Below the pieces are notes generated by a model. The model was not told the DNA's origin. It worked only from the letters and a program-made list of their open reading frames with translations, and searched no databases. The position numbers and the translations under genes were made by a program. From the NCBI GenBank assembly GCA_937973965.1, contig CALJJQ010000051.1:1-51409 (forward strand): a DNA stretch of 51,409 bases, given 5' to 3'. How positions within the stretch are numbered: the first letter of the stretch is position 1; every line of letters starts with the position of its first letter. Below are positions 25,811-34,287 of the stretch, piece after piece. The stretch is from an uncultured Calothrix sp. (GTDB lineage Bacteria > Cyanobacteriota > Cyanobacteriia > Cyanobacteriales > Nostocaceae).

Positions 25811-26428
25811 TTGATATTTACCTTGACATCCTCGTTTTATCATCAATCACAACAGGAACCTCCCCCCGCGCTGATTAGCGAACCAAAATGTCAATTCCAG
25901 GTTCGTTTCGCTCAGTATGAGGATTTGGACGCGATCGCCCAAATAATTGCTGAAAGTTTCCACTCCTCCCAAGGTTTCTGGGGTTGGACTTTTCCCCTCC
26001 TACGTTTGGGTATCTCGGAAGATTTAAAGCATAGAGTCACATCTACAAAGCCGCATCAAGCTTGCTTGGTCGCAATTGACACAAAGTACTCCCAAGATAT
26101 ACCCATTGGAACGGTAGAACTAGGACTACGTTACAGTGATCGCTGGACACAGTTAGGTCGCAGCTATCCCTATCTATCGAATTTAGCTGTCCATCCCCAA
26201 TATCGCCGACGTGGAGTTGCATCTAGTCTCCTGCAACGTAGTGAGGAATTAGTCAGAGAATGGGGTTTTCAAGATATATATTTACACGTTCTAGAGAAAA
26301 ATCAACAAGCTCGTCATCTCTATTTTAAACAAGGATATCGGGTTCACCAGGAAATGGAAGCTCGATCGATTTTTTGTATTTGGCAACGCTCTCAGCAAAT
26401 ATTTTTGCACAAATATCTACCAAACTGA
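25811..26428 (+). CDS. GNAT family N-acetyltransferase
   Basis: This 205-residue protein has the acetyl-CoA-binding motif A of GNAT enzymes: LSNLAVHPQYRRRGVASSLL (about 122-141), then QDIYLHVLEKNQQARHLYFK (about 155-174). The N-terminal half holds VRFAQYEDLDAIAQIIAESF, the usual first helix. Substrate unknown; RimI-like ribosomal acetylation or small-molecule acetylation are both possible. The frame begins with TTG at 25811 and has no early ATG, so the exact start is uncertain. The gene stands alone between repeat-rich spacers. Confidence 0.88.
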   Translation: MIFTLTSSFYHQSQQEPPPALISEPKCQFQVRFAQYEDLDAIAQIIAESFHSSQGFWGWTFPLLRLGISEDLKHRVTSTKPHQACLVAIDTKYSQDIPIGTVELGLRYSDRWTQLGRSYPYLSNLAVHPQYRRRGVASSLLQRSEELVREWGFQDIYLHVLEKNQQARHLYFKQGYRVHQEMEARSIFCIWQRSQQIFLHKYLPN

Positions 26429-27198
26429 GATTAAAATATTTTGAGAGAATTTTACTGAAAGCGAGTAGTCTACATGTACTGTTCAGACTAGAAGGTATGA
26501 AAGTGGTTTTTTCCCATAGCCGTCGGGAACCCTACACGTCTACACATTGAAATCAGTCTCCCATCTCCTCTAGACACAACCAAACAAGAAAATAGCTCAT
26601 TCTCAATCCCCACTTCCTCTGCATCAAGGGAGTGAAGTTTCTGCGAATAAGCTGTTGCACATTTAAGTTGTATATTCACTACTTTTAATGGGTGACTGTT
26701 AACTGTCAACCGTTAACCGTCAACAGCAAATCAAGTAGTTATGTGATTTATGCGAGCTTTCGCTTACTACCCAAAACTGCTACTCCTATCACCTCGAATT
26801 TAACCCAGAATCCTTACCTGGGAAAAGCAGGAGATATATCAAGATAAACAGATGAGAATGGATTTCCCCCTTTTCCTCGTCAGTCCTTTCTTTTAGCGTA
26901 TGTATGCAAATTCTGACATCCGTGAAAATACGTGAAAATTTTACCAGAATTCATCATCCTAACTTTGTATTTAAAATCATCAACTTTATAGAAACTTTAA
27001 CGAAAATCACTGATATAGGAAGACAAAAATCGACAAATCCCATAAAATTATGATTACTTAAATCATTTAGATTTAAGACATGTATGACGTAGTAGTTGTT
27101 TACCATTATTAACATTTTGGAATAAATCAGATATTAGGTGCATATAATTTTGTCATGTTGTTTCTCATTAGTCTAAATACCTTGAAAATTTGAAAAAC
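26429..27198. other. 770-bp intergenic region with short repeats
   Basis: I find no convincing gene. GAGTAGTCTACATGTACTG followed by GTATGAAAGTGGTTTTTTCC at 26464-26515 matches the segment at 13633-13680 (GAGTAGCCTACATGCTG, then GATGAAAGCAGTTTTTCC). A cluster of GTTAAC/GTCAAC inverted units at 26693-26721 (CTGTTAACTGTCAACCGTTA) recalls 14987-14999 and 47614-47635. The AT-rich 26930-27190 part probably holds the promoter of the next gene. Confidence 0.5.
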
Positions 27199-27732
27199 AT
27201 GGATAGCGGAGAATGTCAACGCTATCAAAATGCTATGGTATCTACTTATTACCCAGACACCAACTTTCTTGAATATCTAGTTACCAACGATGGTGTTGAG
27301 CAAGACTCTAGCTCAAACCTGATAAAAATGCTTCACAGTGGCAAAGTGTTCGTCGTCAATAGTCGGCGAAGAAATGGTTTATTGTTATTCAAGCAGTTCC
27401 ATGCGGAGTTTGCTGGACCTGGTGCTGCGGTAGGAGGTAATTGCGATCGCGATTGTGTTGCAGTTATTCCCATAGGGAATTTGTCACTGCTGACTCCCGA
27501 ATCGCATGAAGATTGCCAAAAAGCATATTTGATTAGACGGCAATGGATTCGGTTGATTAGACAAATCACCGAAAGTCAATTAGCAAAAGTAAGAGTCCAA
27601 AAGATATTGGAGCAATTTGAGCAATACTTCCCCAAGGAAGTTGTTGCATCCCTTCCCGATGAAGCGTTTGCGCAATTAGTCGGGGTTTTACCCCAAACTG
27701 TTGGCATTGTCCGCAGAATGGAAAAACTATGA
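27199..27732 (+). CDS. conserved-looking hypothetical protein with HTH-like C-terminus
   Basis: This is a 177-residue protein from ATG 27199 (MDSGECQRYQNAMVSTYYPD); the frame is open from a TTG at 27190. The middle has a Gly/Cys-rich loop (GPGAAVGGNCDRDC). The end, RVQKILEQFEQYFPKEVVAS followed by LPDEAFAQLVGVLPQTVGIV, looks like a small helical domain resembling a DNA-binding helix-turn-helix. I do not recognise the family. A regulator is one reading. The long AT-rich upstream region suggests a regulated promoter. It is on its own, convergent with the esterase gene. Confidence 0.65.
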   Translation: MDSGECQRYQNAMVSTYYPDTNFLEYLVTNDGVEQDSSSNLIKMLHSGKVFVVNSRRRNGLLLFKQFHAEFAGPGAAVGGNCDRDCVAVIPIGNLSLLTPESHEDCQKAYLIRRQWIRLIRQITESQLAKVRVQKILEQFEQYFPKEVVASLPDEAFAQLVGVLPQTVGIVRRMEKL

Positions 27733-27924
27733 AATAGCTGGTAGGACTGGGGGAATTAATCAATTAGACATGATAAGGGGCAATAAAAATACCGAAACAC
27801 TAAATTTATGTTAAAAGTCAAACTTAAATATCAAGAATATTCTCCTTTGTTGGTTAAATAGGGACGTTCATGGTGAGCGTCTCTAAATTTTTCGCAATTT
27901 TCCGCAATAAATCTTCTCTATACG

Positions 27925-28578
27925 TCAGAATAAATCGGAATTTCTCAAAAGATTGATATGCTTGATCATATCCCCACAAATTTCTGGCATCACATCCACT
28001 AAACTGTGATCACTGGTGACTTCCATCAATTTTACCCAAGGACGCGATCGCCCATATTCTCGACTTGCGGTCACGGGAATCACCTCGTCATTGATACCAT
28101 GCCAAATCAAAGTCGGCACAGGTCGCTGTAATTTTTCTTCCGAGTAGAATTTAGCGTCCTCAAGAAATTCAATGTGTAGGGGTAATTCGCGCTTTTCCCC
28201 ATAATGATAAACTGGTAGATATTTTTTCCCTTTCCAATCGCTGATCTTCTCTTCACCTAGCTTGCTTAACCAATGGGATAAAAAACCAAAAGCAGGTGCA
28301 AGCAATATCAAACCCTTAACCTGGGTATACATTTGAGCTAAATGTGCAGCCGTTAATCCACCTAAACTCGAACCAATCAAAGTGATACCAACCCCATCAT
28401 GATTAAATAACTGGCTAACTTGTTGGATTTGCCGAGTCATAGTTAAATGGGAGAAGTCCCCTTGGTTTAAATCGGGAATTTGTAATTCAATTCCCAAATC
28501 AGCCAGATGGGACTTAATTTGTTGAGCTTTCGTCGAATTAGGACTAGAAGCAAATCCATGTAGATAAATGTATTGCAT
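27925..28578 (-). CDS. YcfP/YqiA-like alpha/beta-fold esterase
   Basis: This protein of about 217 residues starts at ATG 28578 (MQYIYLHGFASSPNSTKAQQ); the frame is open to 28605 but the hydrolase fold begins directly at this ATG. It has the oxyanion region LHGFASSP, the nucleophile elbow IGSSLGGL with the catalytic Ser, an acidic residue in WHGINDEVIP, and the His in VTSDHSLVDV, so a complete Ser-Asp-His triad. Family members are small esterases acting on short acyl esters. The gene is divergent from psbK, with 121 bp between the two starts, so the promoters are probably close together. Confidence 0.85.
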   Translation of the reverse strand: MQYIYLHGFASSPNSTKAQQIKSHLADLGIELQIPDLNQGDFSHLTMTRQIQQVSQLFNHDGVGITLIGSSLGGLTAAHLAQMYTQVKGLILLAPAFGFLSHWLSKLGEEKISDWKGKKYLPVYHYGEKRELPLHIEFLEDAKFYSEEKLQRPVPTLIWHGINDEVIPVTASREYGRSRPWVKLMEVTSDHSLVDVMPEICGDMIKHINLLRNSDLF

Positions 28579-28699
28579 GGTAATCAACCGCCAAATATTT
28601 AGCAACTTTTCTTTACGTAACTTTGTCCACTGTCTATGTTAAGATACCTATCAATTATGAAAAGCTGTGTTGGAATTTAGTTAGGTAGATAAAACAAAC

Positions 28700-28837
28700 A
28701 TGGAAGCAGCAATCCTACTCGCAAAATTACCGGAAGCATACCAAATTTTTGACCCCCTAGTTGATGTGCTTCCCATTATCCCCGTATTTTTCCTCCTTTT
28801 GGCATTCGTTTGGCAAGCGGCTGTCGGTTTCAGATAA
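28700..28837 (+). CDS. psbK: photosystem II protein PsbK
   Basis: This 45-residue ORF starts [20 protein letters not shown] and ends [10 protein letters not shown]. The mature part, [20 protein letters not shown] and the following helix, is the canonical PsbK, a single-helix subunit near CP43 that stabilises photosystem II. The first residues are a removable leader. Length agrees with known cyanobacterial PsbK precursors. The gene has its own hairpin terminator at 28865-28895 and is divergent from the YcfP-like esterase. Confidence 0.97.
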
Positions 28838-28864
28838 TTTCACTGGTTTCGATTTGTTTTTCCC

Positions 28865-28895
28865 CAGACAGGTCTGAGTACCTGTCTGATTTTTT
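28865..28895 (+). terminator. intrinsic terminator after psbK
   Basis: CAGACAGGT and ACCTGTCTG form a perfect 9-bp stem with a 6-nt loop, followed by ATTTTTT. It begins 27 bp after the psbK stop. Confidence 0.88.
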
Positions 28896-29017
28896 GGCTT
28901 TCATTTCGACTAATTCCGTAATAATTCTTTATATTTTGTGACAAAAAAGCAGTAACATAGAGGTGGGAAAAATCAACATCTATAGTTATTAAAAGGGTAA
29001 AGTCGAGGTGGTAGGCA

Positions 29018-29314
29018 ATGGGTAATATCAACTTCATCAAAGAGAACAAGGAAATTGTGGCTGCAAATGGAGCAAACTTACGTTTAGCAGCCATGCAAAA
29101 TAATATAGATATATATAAAGTTTGGGGTAAAATGATGAACTGCGGTGGTTACGGTCAGTGTGGGACATGCATAGTCGAAATCACCGAGGGAATGGAAAAT
29201 CTCTCTCCCCGTACAGACGCAGAAAACCGTCTCTTGAAGAGGAAACCAGACAACTATCGTCTTGCTTGTCAAACCTTGGTACATGGACCAGTGAGTGTAA
29301 TCACCAAACCATAG
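29018..29314 (+). CDS. 2Fe-2S ferredoxin with C-x5-C-x2-C spacing
   Basis: This 98-residue ferredoxin has cluster ligands Cys42, Cys48, Cys51 and Cys84 ([11 protein letters not shown] and RLACQT). Photosynthetic plant-type ferredoxins use C-x4-C-x2-C. The five-residue first gap here is the pattern of adrenodoxin/hydroxylase-type ferredoxins. A basic C-terminal half ([16 protein letters not shown]) suggests a partner different from that of PetF. GAGGTGGTAGGCA precedes the ATG. psbM starts 104 bp downstream on the same strand, so the two may share a transcript. Confidence 0.9.
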   Translation: MGNINFIKENKEIVAANGANLRLAAMQNNIDIYKVWGKMMNCGGYGQCGTCIVEITEGMENLSPRTDAENRLLKRKPDNYRLACQTLVHGPVSVITKP

Positions 29315-29418
29315 AAAGCAAACAAAATATCTTGCGATCGCCAATACACTCGGATTCCAATAATGGTATCCTAAAGGTGTTAAATTGAAACTACATCTAA
29401 AAGAGAGGCGTTCTTGCT

Positions 29419-29538
29419 ATGCAAGTGAATGACTTGGGGTTTGTTGCGAGTCTTTTATTCGTACTAGTTCCCTCAGTTTTTTTAATCATCCTTTACACGC
29501 TGACCGCAAGCCGTGAAGGTGGACAAAAAGATAACTAA
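29419..29538 (+). CDS. psbM: photosystem II protein PsbM
   Basis: This 39-residue ORF starts [20 protein letters not shown] and ends SREGGQKDN. It matches PsbM, the single-helix subunit at the photosystem II dimer interface. It starts at ATG 29419, preceded by AGAGAGGCG. A hairpin with complementary AAGGG/CCCTT ends lies 55 bp after the stop. It follows the C-x5-C ferredoxin gene. Confidence 0.96.
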
Positions 29539-29593
29539 AATCTGTTTTGAATAAAGTCAAAACCCATTGTTTGAAAAAGTACTACATGTATGT

Positions 29594-29629
29594 AAGGGTG
29601 TTATCTATCGATTTATAGATAATGCCCTT
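29594..29629 (+). terminator. hairpin after psbM, probable terminator
   Basis: AAGGGTGTTATCTATC faces TATAGATAATGCCCTT, a long stem with one or two mismatches. Only a short T run (TTATTT) follows, so termination strength is uncertain. Confidence 0.65.
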
Positions 29630-29713
29630 ATTTAGCAAGTATTTGCTGAATTTGGTCATGAATTATAATTATTTACATTTTGTCTGAAAACCAAAATTAT
29701 CGTCGGGTTGTGT

Positions 29714-29738
29714 AGAGACGTAGCATTGCTACGTCTCT
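29714..29738. repeat. 25-bp palindrome, GACGTAGC type
   Basis: AGAGACGTAGC, ATT, GCTACGTCTCT form a perfect 11-bp inverted repeat, about 40 bp before the cbiD start. Confidence 0.75.
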
Positions 29739-29775
29739 TTATGTAGCATTCTGTATTTAGAGGGAGTAGGTTCAA

Positions 29776-30822
29776 ATGACACGCACCGGATATACACTAC
29801 CAGTATTCGCCGTTACAGCCGCAAAAGCTGCCCTAGTGTACCTCAAAAACCACCAACCGATTGACCAAGTGGAAATTAATATCCTACCAGACAACGTAAT
29901 CATACCAGTGAATCAAGTAGCTTTGTTAACCCAAGATAGCAGCTTGGCGGTGACAATCAGCGACCCCGGAGACAACTTAGACATAACCAGGAACACACCG
30001 ATTTGGGCATACGTGAAAATATCAACCAGACAATCCCAGGCTTTAGTCCTAGAAGCGGGGGAAGGTGTGGGAAAAACAGCCAGTGGTGAAGGAGCAATTT
30101 ATAGCTATGCCCGCCGCTTATTTGCGGAGAATTTGCTACCCTTAATTGACGATAGCGAAACAGTTACAGTCTCCATTATATTACCAGAGGGTCGCCAACT
30201 AGCCCAGCGTACTTCTAATGCAGCCTTTGGAATTTTAGAAGGACTTTCTCTGTTGGGGACTAGTGGTATTTCCCAGCCTTTATCTGCTGCTGCACATTTG
30301 CAAGAATTACGGCAAAAATTGCAAGCAGTAGCACAACAGCATCGTCAGCTGGTTTTCTGTATCGGTCAGAATGGAATGCAAGTTGCTAAAGGTTTGGGAA
30401 TTGCCAATGACCGGATTGTACAAACGGGTAACTGGATTGGTCCATTATTAGTAGAAGCCGCCATTTACGACGTAGATGAAGTCCTATTGTTGGGATACCA
30501 GGGGAAATTAATTAAATTAGCTGGGGGGATATTTAACACATCTAGCCATTTAGCCGATGGCAAATTAGAAATTATCGCCGCAGCTGTTGCGAAGACAGGT
30601 GGTGACTTAGAAATAATTCATCAAGTATTGGATGCCGAAACTGCGGATGCAGCCTATAAAATCTTGCTACAAGCAGGATTAGCATCAAAGACCTTTCGGT
30701 ATTTAGCAGCGAAAATTTCCCTTAAAGCCAGTAAATATGCCCAAAAATACGCCAATAAACCCCTCAAAGTCAATACTATCCTTTTCAATCGTCAAGGGGA
30801 AATTATTAGTACTAATTCGTAA
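29776..30822 (+). CDS. cbiD: cobalt-precorrin-5B (C1)-methyltransferase CbiD
   Basis: CbiD carries out the C1 methylation of cobalt-precorrin-5B in the anaerobic (early cobalt) route to cobalamin. The 348 residues begin MTRTGYTLPVFAVTAAKAAL, and family landmarks include EAGEGVGKTASGEGAIY (about 94-110) and the glycine-rich FCIGQNGMQVAKGLGI (about 194-210). GREGAGTAGG-type purines (AGAGGGAGTAGG) lie just upstream of the ATG. No other cob/cbi gene is in the window. A GACGTAGC palindrome sits just before the gene. Confidence 0.93.
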   Translation: MTRTGYTLPVFAVTAAKAALVYLKNHQPIDQVEINILPDNVIIPVNQVALLTQDSSLAVTISDPGDNLDITRNTPIWAYVKISTRQSQALVLEAGEGVGKTASGEGAIYSYARRLFAENLLPLIDDSETVTVSIILPEGRQLAQRTSNAAFGILEGLSLLGTSGISQPLSAAAHLQELRQKLQAVAQQHRQLVFCIGQNGMQVAKGLGIANDRIVQTGNWIGPLLVEAAIYDVDEVLLLGYQGKLIKLAGGIFNTSSHLADGKLEIIAAAVAKTGGDLEIIHQVLDAETADAAYKILLQAGLASKTFRYLAAKISLKASKYAQKYANKPLKVNTILFNRQGEIISTNS

Positions 30823-30823
30823 T

Positions 30824-30885
30824 AGCCTGCGGCAACGCTTCGCGTACGTAATACCCGCTACGCGGGAAGCAAGCTACATAATAGC
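30824..30885. repeat. GC-rich dispersed palindromic repeat between cbiD and queA
   Basis: AGCCTGCGGCAACGCTTCGC and GTAATACCCGCTACGCGGGAAG lie between two convergent genes and match the repeat at 3690-3722. CCCGCTACGCGGG is itself a hairpin. Confidence 0.55.
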
Positions 30886-30886
30886 C

Positions 30887-32128
30887 TTACGAATTACAAA
30901 CTAATTTCTTGTACTCTCTTCCTTCTGGTAATATTAACATCGCATCTCCAAAGGAATAAAATCGATATTCCTGGCGAATTGCTTCTTGATACAAATTCAA
31001 TAACCGCTCGCGTCCAATTAAAGCACTAACTAACATCATTAAACTGGAACGAGGTAAATGAAAATTGGTAATCAAACCGTCCACAACTCGCCATTGATAA
31101 CCAGGATAAATAAATAAATTGGTTTTCCCACAGTAAGCTTGCAATTCTCCCGATATACTAGCTGCACCCTCTAAACTCCGAACCGCAGTTGTCCCCACGG
31201 CAATTATCCTTCCTCCCTGAGCAAGGGTCGAACGCACCTGTTCAACAGTTTCCTGGGTGACTTCAATCCATTCCTCATGCATGACATGGGTGGTTACATC
31301 TTCTACCTCCACCGGACGAAATGTCCCAACCCCCACATGCAATGTCACATAAGCTTGCCTAATTCCCATTTTCTGTAAATTTTCGAGCAATTCGGGTGTA
31401 AAGTGTAACCCGGCTGTGGGTGCGGCGACGGAACCGGGAGTGTCTGCATAGACGGTTTGATATTGCTCGTCCCTGGCGGTACTATTTTTGATGTAGGGGG
31501 GAAGGGGTATTTCGCCATACTGGTGCAGAATTTCAATCAGGGATGATACCCCCTCTGGTAGGTCAAATTCTAAAATTCTGCCACCGGTGTCTGCATCGCT
31601 ATCGATGACCGTTGCCTTCAGGTAGGATTGGTTAGGGTCGAACCAAGATAAATGGTTTTCCTCTGTTTCCACCTCACCTATTTCCGCCTCACTTTGATTA
31701 ATTACCCCTGGGGGTACAAACATGATTTGTGAACCAATTTTAAACCGACGACCGGGTTTGACTAAGGCTAACCAGGTATCACGACTGCGTTCCTCTAATA
31801 ACAAAACCTCAATGATTGCACCGGTGTTTTTATATCCGTATAATCGCGCAGGAATCACTTTTGTTTTGTTCATGACTAACAAATCCCCGGGTTGCAAAAA
31901 CTCAGGTAGATTACGGAAAATCGTGTGTATCGGCGGTGTTGTCACCCCTGTCAAGGGTGAATTTACGACTAATAACCGGGAGCGATCGCGAGGAACAACC
32001 GGATTTTGCGCTATCATCTGACTCGGTAGTTCGTAATCGTATCCCATGAGGTTGTAGTCTAGATCCAGGTCGGTTGCTTGTTGGTTAGAGTCACTAGCAA
32101 ATTCGGATGGGGAAGATTGTGGCTGCAT
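30887..32128 (-). CDS. queA: S-adenosylmethionine:tRNA ribosyltransferase-isomerase QueA
   Basis: QueA transfers and rearranges the ribosyl part of SAM onto 7-aminomethyl-7-deazaguanine at the wobble base of tRNA, the step before queuosine. Landmarks are YDYELPSQMIAQNPVVPRDR near the start, DLLVMNKTKVIPARL, APTAGLHFTPELLE (about 238-251), LHVGVGTFRPVEV, and ITNFHLPRSSLMMLVSAL near the end. At 413 residues it is longer than E. coli QueA (356) because of a 25-residue N-terminal tail and an insert rich in acidic residues (about 150-172). It converges on cbiD. Confidence 0.96.
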   Translation of the reverse strand: MQPQSSPSEFASDSNQQATDLDLDYNLMGYDYELPSQMIAQNPVVPRDRSRLLVVNSPLTGVTTPPIHTIFRNLPEFLQPGDLLVMNKTKVIPARLYGYKNTGAIIEVLLLEERSRDTWLALVKPGRRFKIGSQIMFVPPGVINQSEAEIGEVETEENHLSWFDPNQSYLKATVIDSDADTGGRILEFDLPEGVSSLIEILHQYGEIPLPPYIKNSTARDEQYQTVYADTPGSVAAPTAGLHFTPELLENLQKMGIRQAYVTLHVGVGTFRPVEVEDVTTHVMHEEWIEVTQETVEQVRSTLAQGGRIIAVGTTAVRSLEGAASISGELQAYCGKTNLFIYPGYQWRVVDGLITNFHLPRSSLMMLVSALIGRERLLNLYQEAIRQEYRFYSFGDAMLILPEGREYKKLVCNS

Positions 32129-32367
32129 TGGCTTCTGGAAAACACCTAAATTACAGAATATATCGGTAGAATAAGAAAACTGTAAACTATATACGGGCTA
32201 TTTGCAGTTTTCCGTTTATGATGGTTACTATTAAGTAACACGGATAGGCAATTATGAAATTTGGGTAAACCTACCCATCAAAAAACGGGGGCTTTTACCC
32301 TACCGGGGGCAAGGTAAATATCTCAATAATGTAAATGTAGGATTGGCTTTGGCCCTTTGCACTAAAG

Positions 32368-32757
32368 ATGGAATACTTGTATTATTTGGCAAATGCCAGT
32401 TTAACGCTGCGGGTTGTCCAGCACCTGCACGCTAGACCTGAACTACCTGTTTTATTTGTCACGGTAATTCATCAAATCGATGGCTGGGTAGTAAGGATTA
32501 AACTGGATGGGGAAATTTCACCTCAGGTCGATGGAGATTTTCGCGCTTTTTTAAATGAACTCGGTATTAGTTATGAACCACCGATGCGTCTACAAATGGC
32601 ATTGTGGAGTTTGGAAGCTGGCCAATATCCAGTAGATGTGATGCGTCGTTACCAGGTTGCTATTGTTTCCCACGGTAATCCAGAAAGGGAGGAAATAGAA
32701 GCTTTTCGCCAACAGTTTGTTCGCGGTTTAGGTTATTGTCCGGAAACGTTGGCCTAG
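32368..32757 (+). CDS. hypothetical protein, soluble
   Basis: This 129-residue protein starts MEYLYYLANASLTLRVVQHL. It is a compact alternating alpha/beta sequence with no membrane segment and no metal or nucleotide motif that I recognise (VTVIHQIDGWVVRIKLDGE, then YEPPMRLQMALWSLEAGQYP). It looks like a conserved cyanobacterial protein because the sequence is well structured and lacks low complexity, but the function is unknown. It stands alone. The upstream stretch 32129-32367 contains a GGGGGCTTTTACCCTACCGGG motif but no recognisable regulator site. Confidence 0.6.
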   Translation: MEYLYYLANASLTLRVVQHLHARPELPVLFVTVIHQIDGWVVRIKLDGEISPQVDGDFRAFLNELGISYEPPMRLQMALWSLEAGQYPVDVMRRYQVAIVSHGNPEREEIEAFRQQFVRGLGYCPETLA

Positions 32758-32948
32758 TTTTGTTTGGCTCAAAAAAAACAGCAACAAAGAAAGTAGACTC
32801 ATAACTATAGTCATGGATAATATTATTTGGTAACAGGCGATCGCTGAATATGTTATTGTTGATTGTACTGTGGCTATCACCCGTTACCAATCAGGTATTT
32901 TTTAATTTGACCTATCTCCTGTTAGTTCCCATGACTTAAATCAAGATA

Positions 32949-33437
32949 TTACTCCGTCGGTGAGTCAAAGGCATGAGGAATATATTCTTGCAAACATAAA
33001 TAGTAGTTATTGTTATATTGAGACGTTAGTTTTTGAGAATTATTATCATTTTTAGTGGCATCAGTAAGTAAGGCATAGTTAACAAGGGCAACATCGAACC
33101 GACATGTATATTCAGCTTTTTCTGGGTATTTACTGATAAAGGCTTGGGCAGTACGGTATATTTTCATTTGTTTGGTGTTGGCGATCGCATCCCTTCCACC
33201 CCGGTCCCAACTGCCTTGACTACGGGTTTTCACTTCGACAAAAGCTAATATTGGCAATTGAGGTGGATATGTACCATTCCCTGGATTAGTATATTCAGCG
33301 ATAATGTCAATTTCCCCCCAACGGGAATGCCATTGTCGATGTAAAATAATCCAACCTTGAGATACTAGCCATTGCACCGTAAGGTCTTCACCTAAGTTAC
33401 CAATATCGAGATAATTAGAAGGAGAATGCTTTGCCAT
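32949..33437 (-). CDS. YraN family (UPF0102) putative endonuclease
   Basis: This protein of about 162 residues starts at ATG 33437 (MAKHSPSNYLDIGNLGEDLT). It has the PD-(D/E)XK nuclease core of UPF0102: GNLGEDLTVQWLVSQGW, RWGEIDIIAEY and FVEVKTRSQGSWDRGGRDAI. Family members are linked to DNA processing and natural transformation or recombination, but activity is not settled. The frame extends back to 33467, over the start of the divergent pentapeptide gene. With the starts chosen here (33437 and 33453) the two genes face away from each other with almost no spacer, so their promoters must lie inside each other's coding region or be shared. Confidence 0.86.
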   Translation of the reverse strand: MAKHSPSNYLDIGNLGEDLTVQWLVSQGWIILHRQWHSRWGEIDIIAEYTNPGNGTYPPQLPILAFVEVKTRSQGSWDRGGRDAIANTKQMKIYRTAQAFISKYPEKAEYTCRFDVALVNYALLTDATKNDNNSQKLTSQYNNNYYLCLQEYIPHAFDSPTE

Positions 33438-33452
33438 CAAGTCAAAATTACC

Positions 33453-33977
33453 ATGAATTCTAATCAATTACAAAATCCACACAGGCACAAAATTTATCTA
33501 GCGGTCCTCAATATAGTGCTGTTTGCAGTAATTTGTATTACTAGTATATGCGGATGGGGAACAACCGCATTAGCCCTAGATTACAACAAGGAAATTTTGA
33601 TTGAATCGGATTTTTCCGGGAGGGATTTAACGGATTCCAGTTTTACTAAAGCCAATCTCAAGCAAAGCAACTTTAGTAAATCTAATTTGCGAGGGGTGAG
33701 TTTTTTTGCCGCGAACTTAGAATCAGTGGATTTTACAGGCGCAGATTTAACCTTTGCAACCCTTGATTCAGCCAGATTAGTCAAAGCAAATCTGACAAAT
33801 GCCATTTTAGAAGGAGCATTTGCTGCTAATACCAAATTTGCCGGAGCAATTATTGACGGAGCAGATTTTACCGATGTCTTAATGCGTGAAGATGAACAGG
33901 AAAAACTGTGTCAAGTAGCTAAGGGAGTAAATCCAACAACCGGACGCAGCACCCGCGATACTCTCATGTGTCCCTAA
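33453..33977 (+). CDS. exported pentapeptide repeat protein (probable thylakoid lumen)
   Basis: This 174-residue protein starts at ATG 33453 (MNSNQLQNPHRHKIYLAVLN) with a signal peptide through GWGTTALA. The mature region has about 15 pentapeptides (SDFSGRDLTDSSFTKANLKQ). The conserved C-terminus contains CQVAKGVNPTTGRSTRDTLM, with two Cys residues that could form a disulfide. The order (signal, pentapeptides, Cys tail) matches known lumenal pentapeptide proteins of cyanobacteria and chloroplasts. A strong hairpin terminator follows at 34165-34197. Confidence 0.88.
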   Translation: MNSNQLQNPHRHKIYLAVLNIVLFAVICITSICGWGTTALALDYNKEILIESDFSGRDLTDSSFTKANLKQSNFSKSNLRGVSFFAANLESVDFTGADLTFATLDSARLVKANLTNAILEGAFAANTKFAGAIIDGADFTDVLMREDEQEKLCQVAKGVNPTTGRSTRDTLMCP

Positions 33978-34164
33978 AAATAACAATAAAAAAGGTAAAA
34001 GCCAGAAATTTGGTCATTTTTTGACTATTTCAGCGATTAAACAACCAAACCATGTTCAACAATTGAGAATTTGATCAACTATTTGTGAAACCCAAACATG
34101 TAGCTTGAGCTTGACGTAAACCGTCTAAAGCGCTCCTATGACTCCTCCCTATTTCAAAGGTAGA

Positions 34165-34197
34165 AAAAGACCCAGTTAGGTTTTAACTGGGTCTTTT
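34165..34197. terminator. bidirectional intrinsic terminator
   Basis: AAAAGACCCAGTTA and TAACTGGGTCTTTT form a perfect 14-bp stem with a 5-nt loop (GGTTT), bounded by A and T runs. It sits between the convergent pentapeptide and hsp20 genes and would stop transcription from both sides. Confidence 0.92.
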
Positions 34198-34287
34198 GCT
34201 TATGTTTGGTTCATCTGAATGTCTAGGAAGATTCCTCACTATTCACTTCAACTGTTAACTTAGTTTGATTTTGGCACTACAGTGAAA

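Noticed and set aside
26488-26709. 73-residue minus-strand frame in the 26429-27198 gap
   Set aside because: It lies on a dispersed repeat and has no supporting features.
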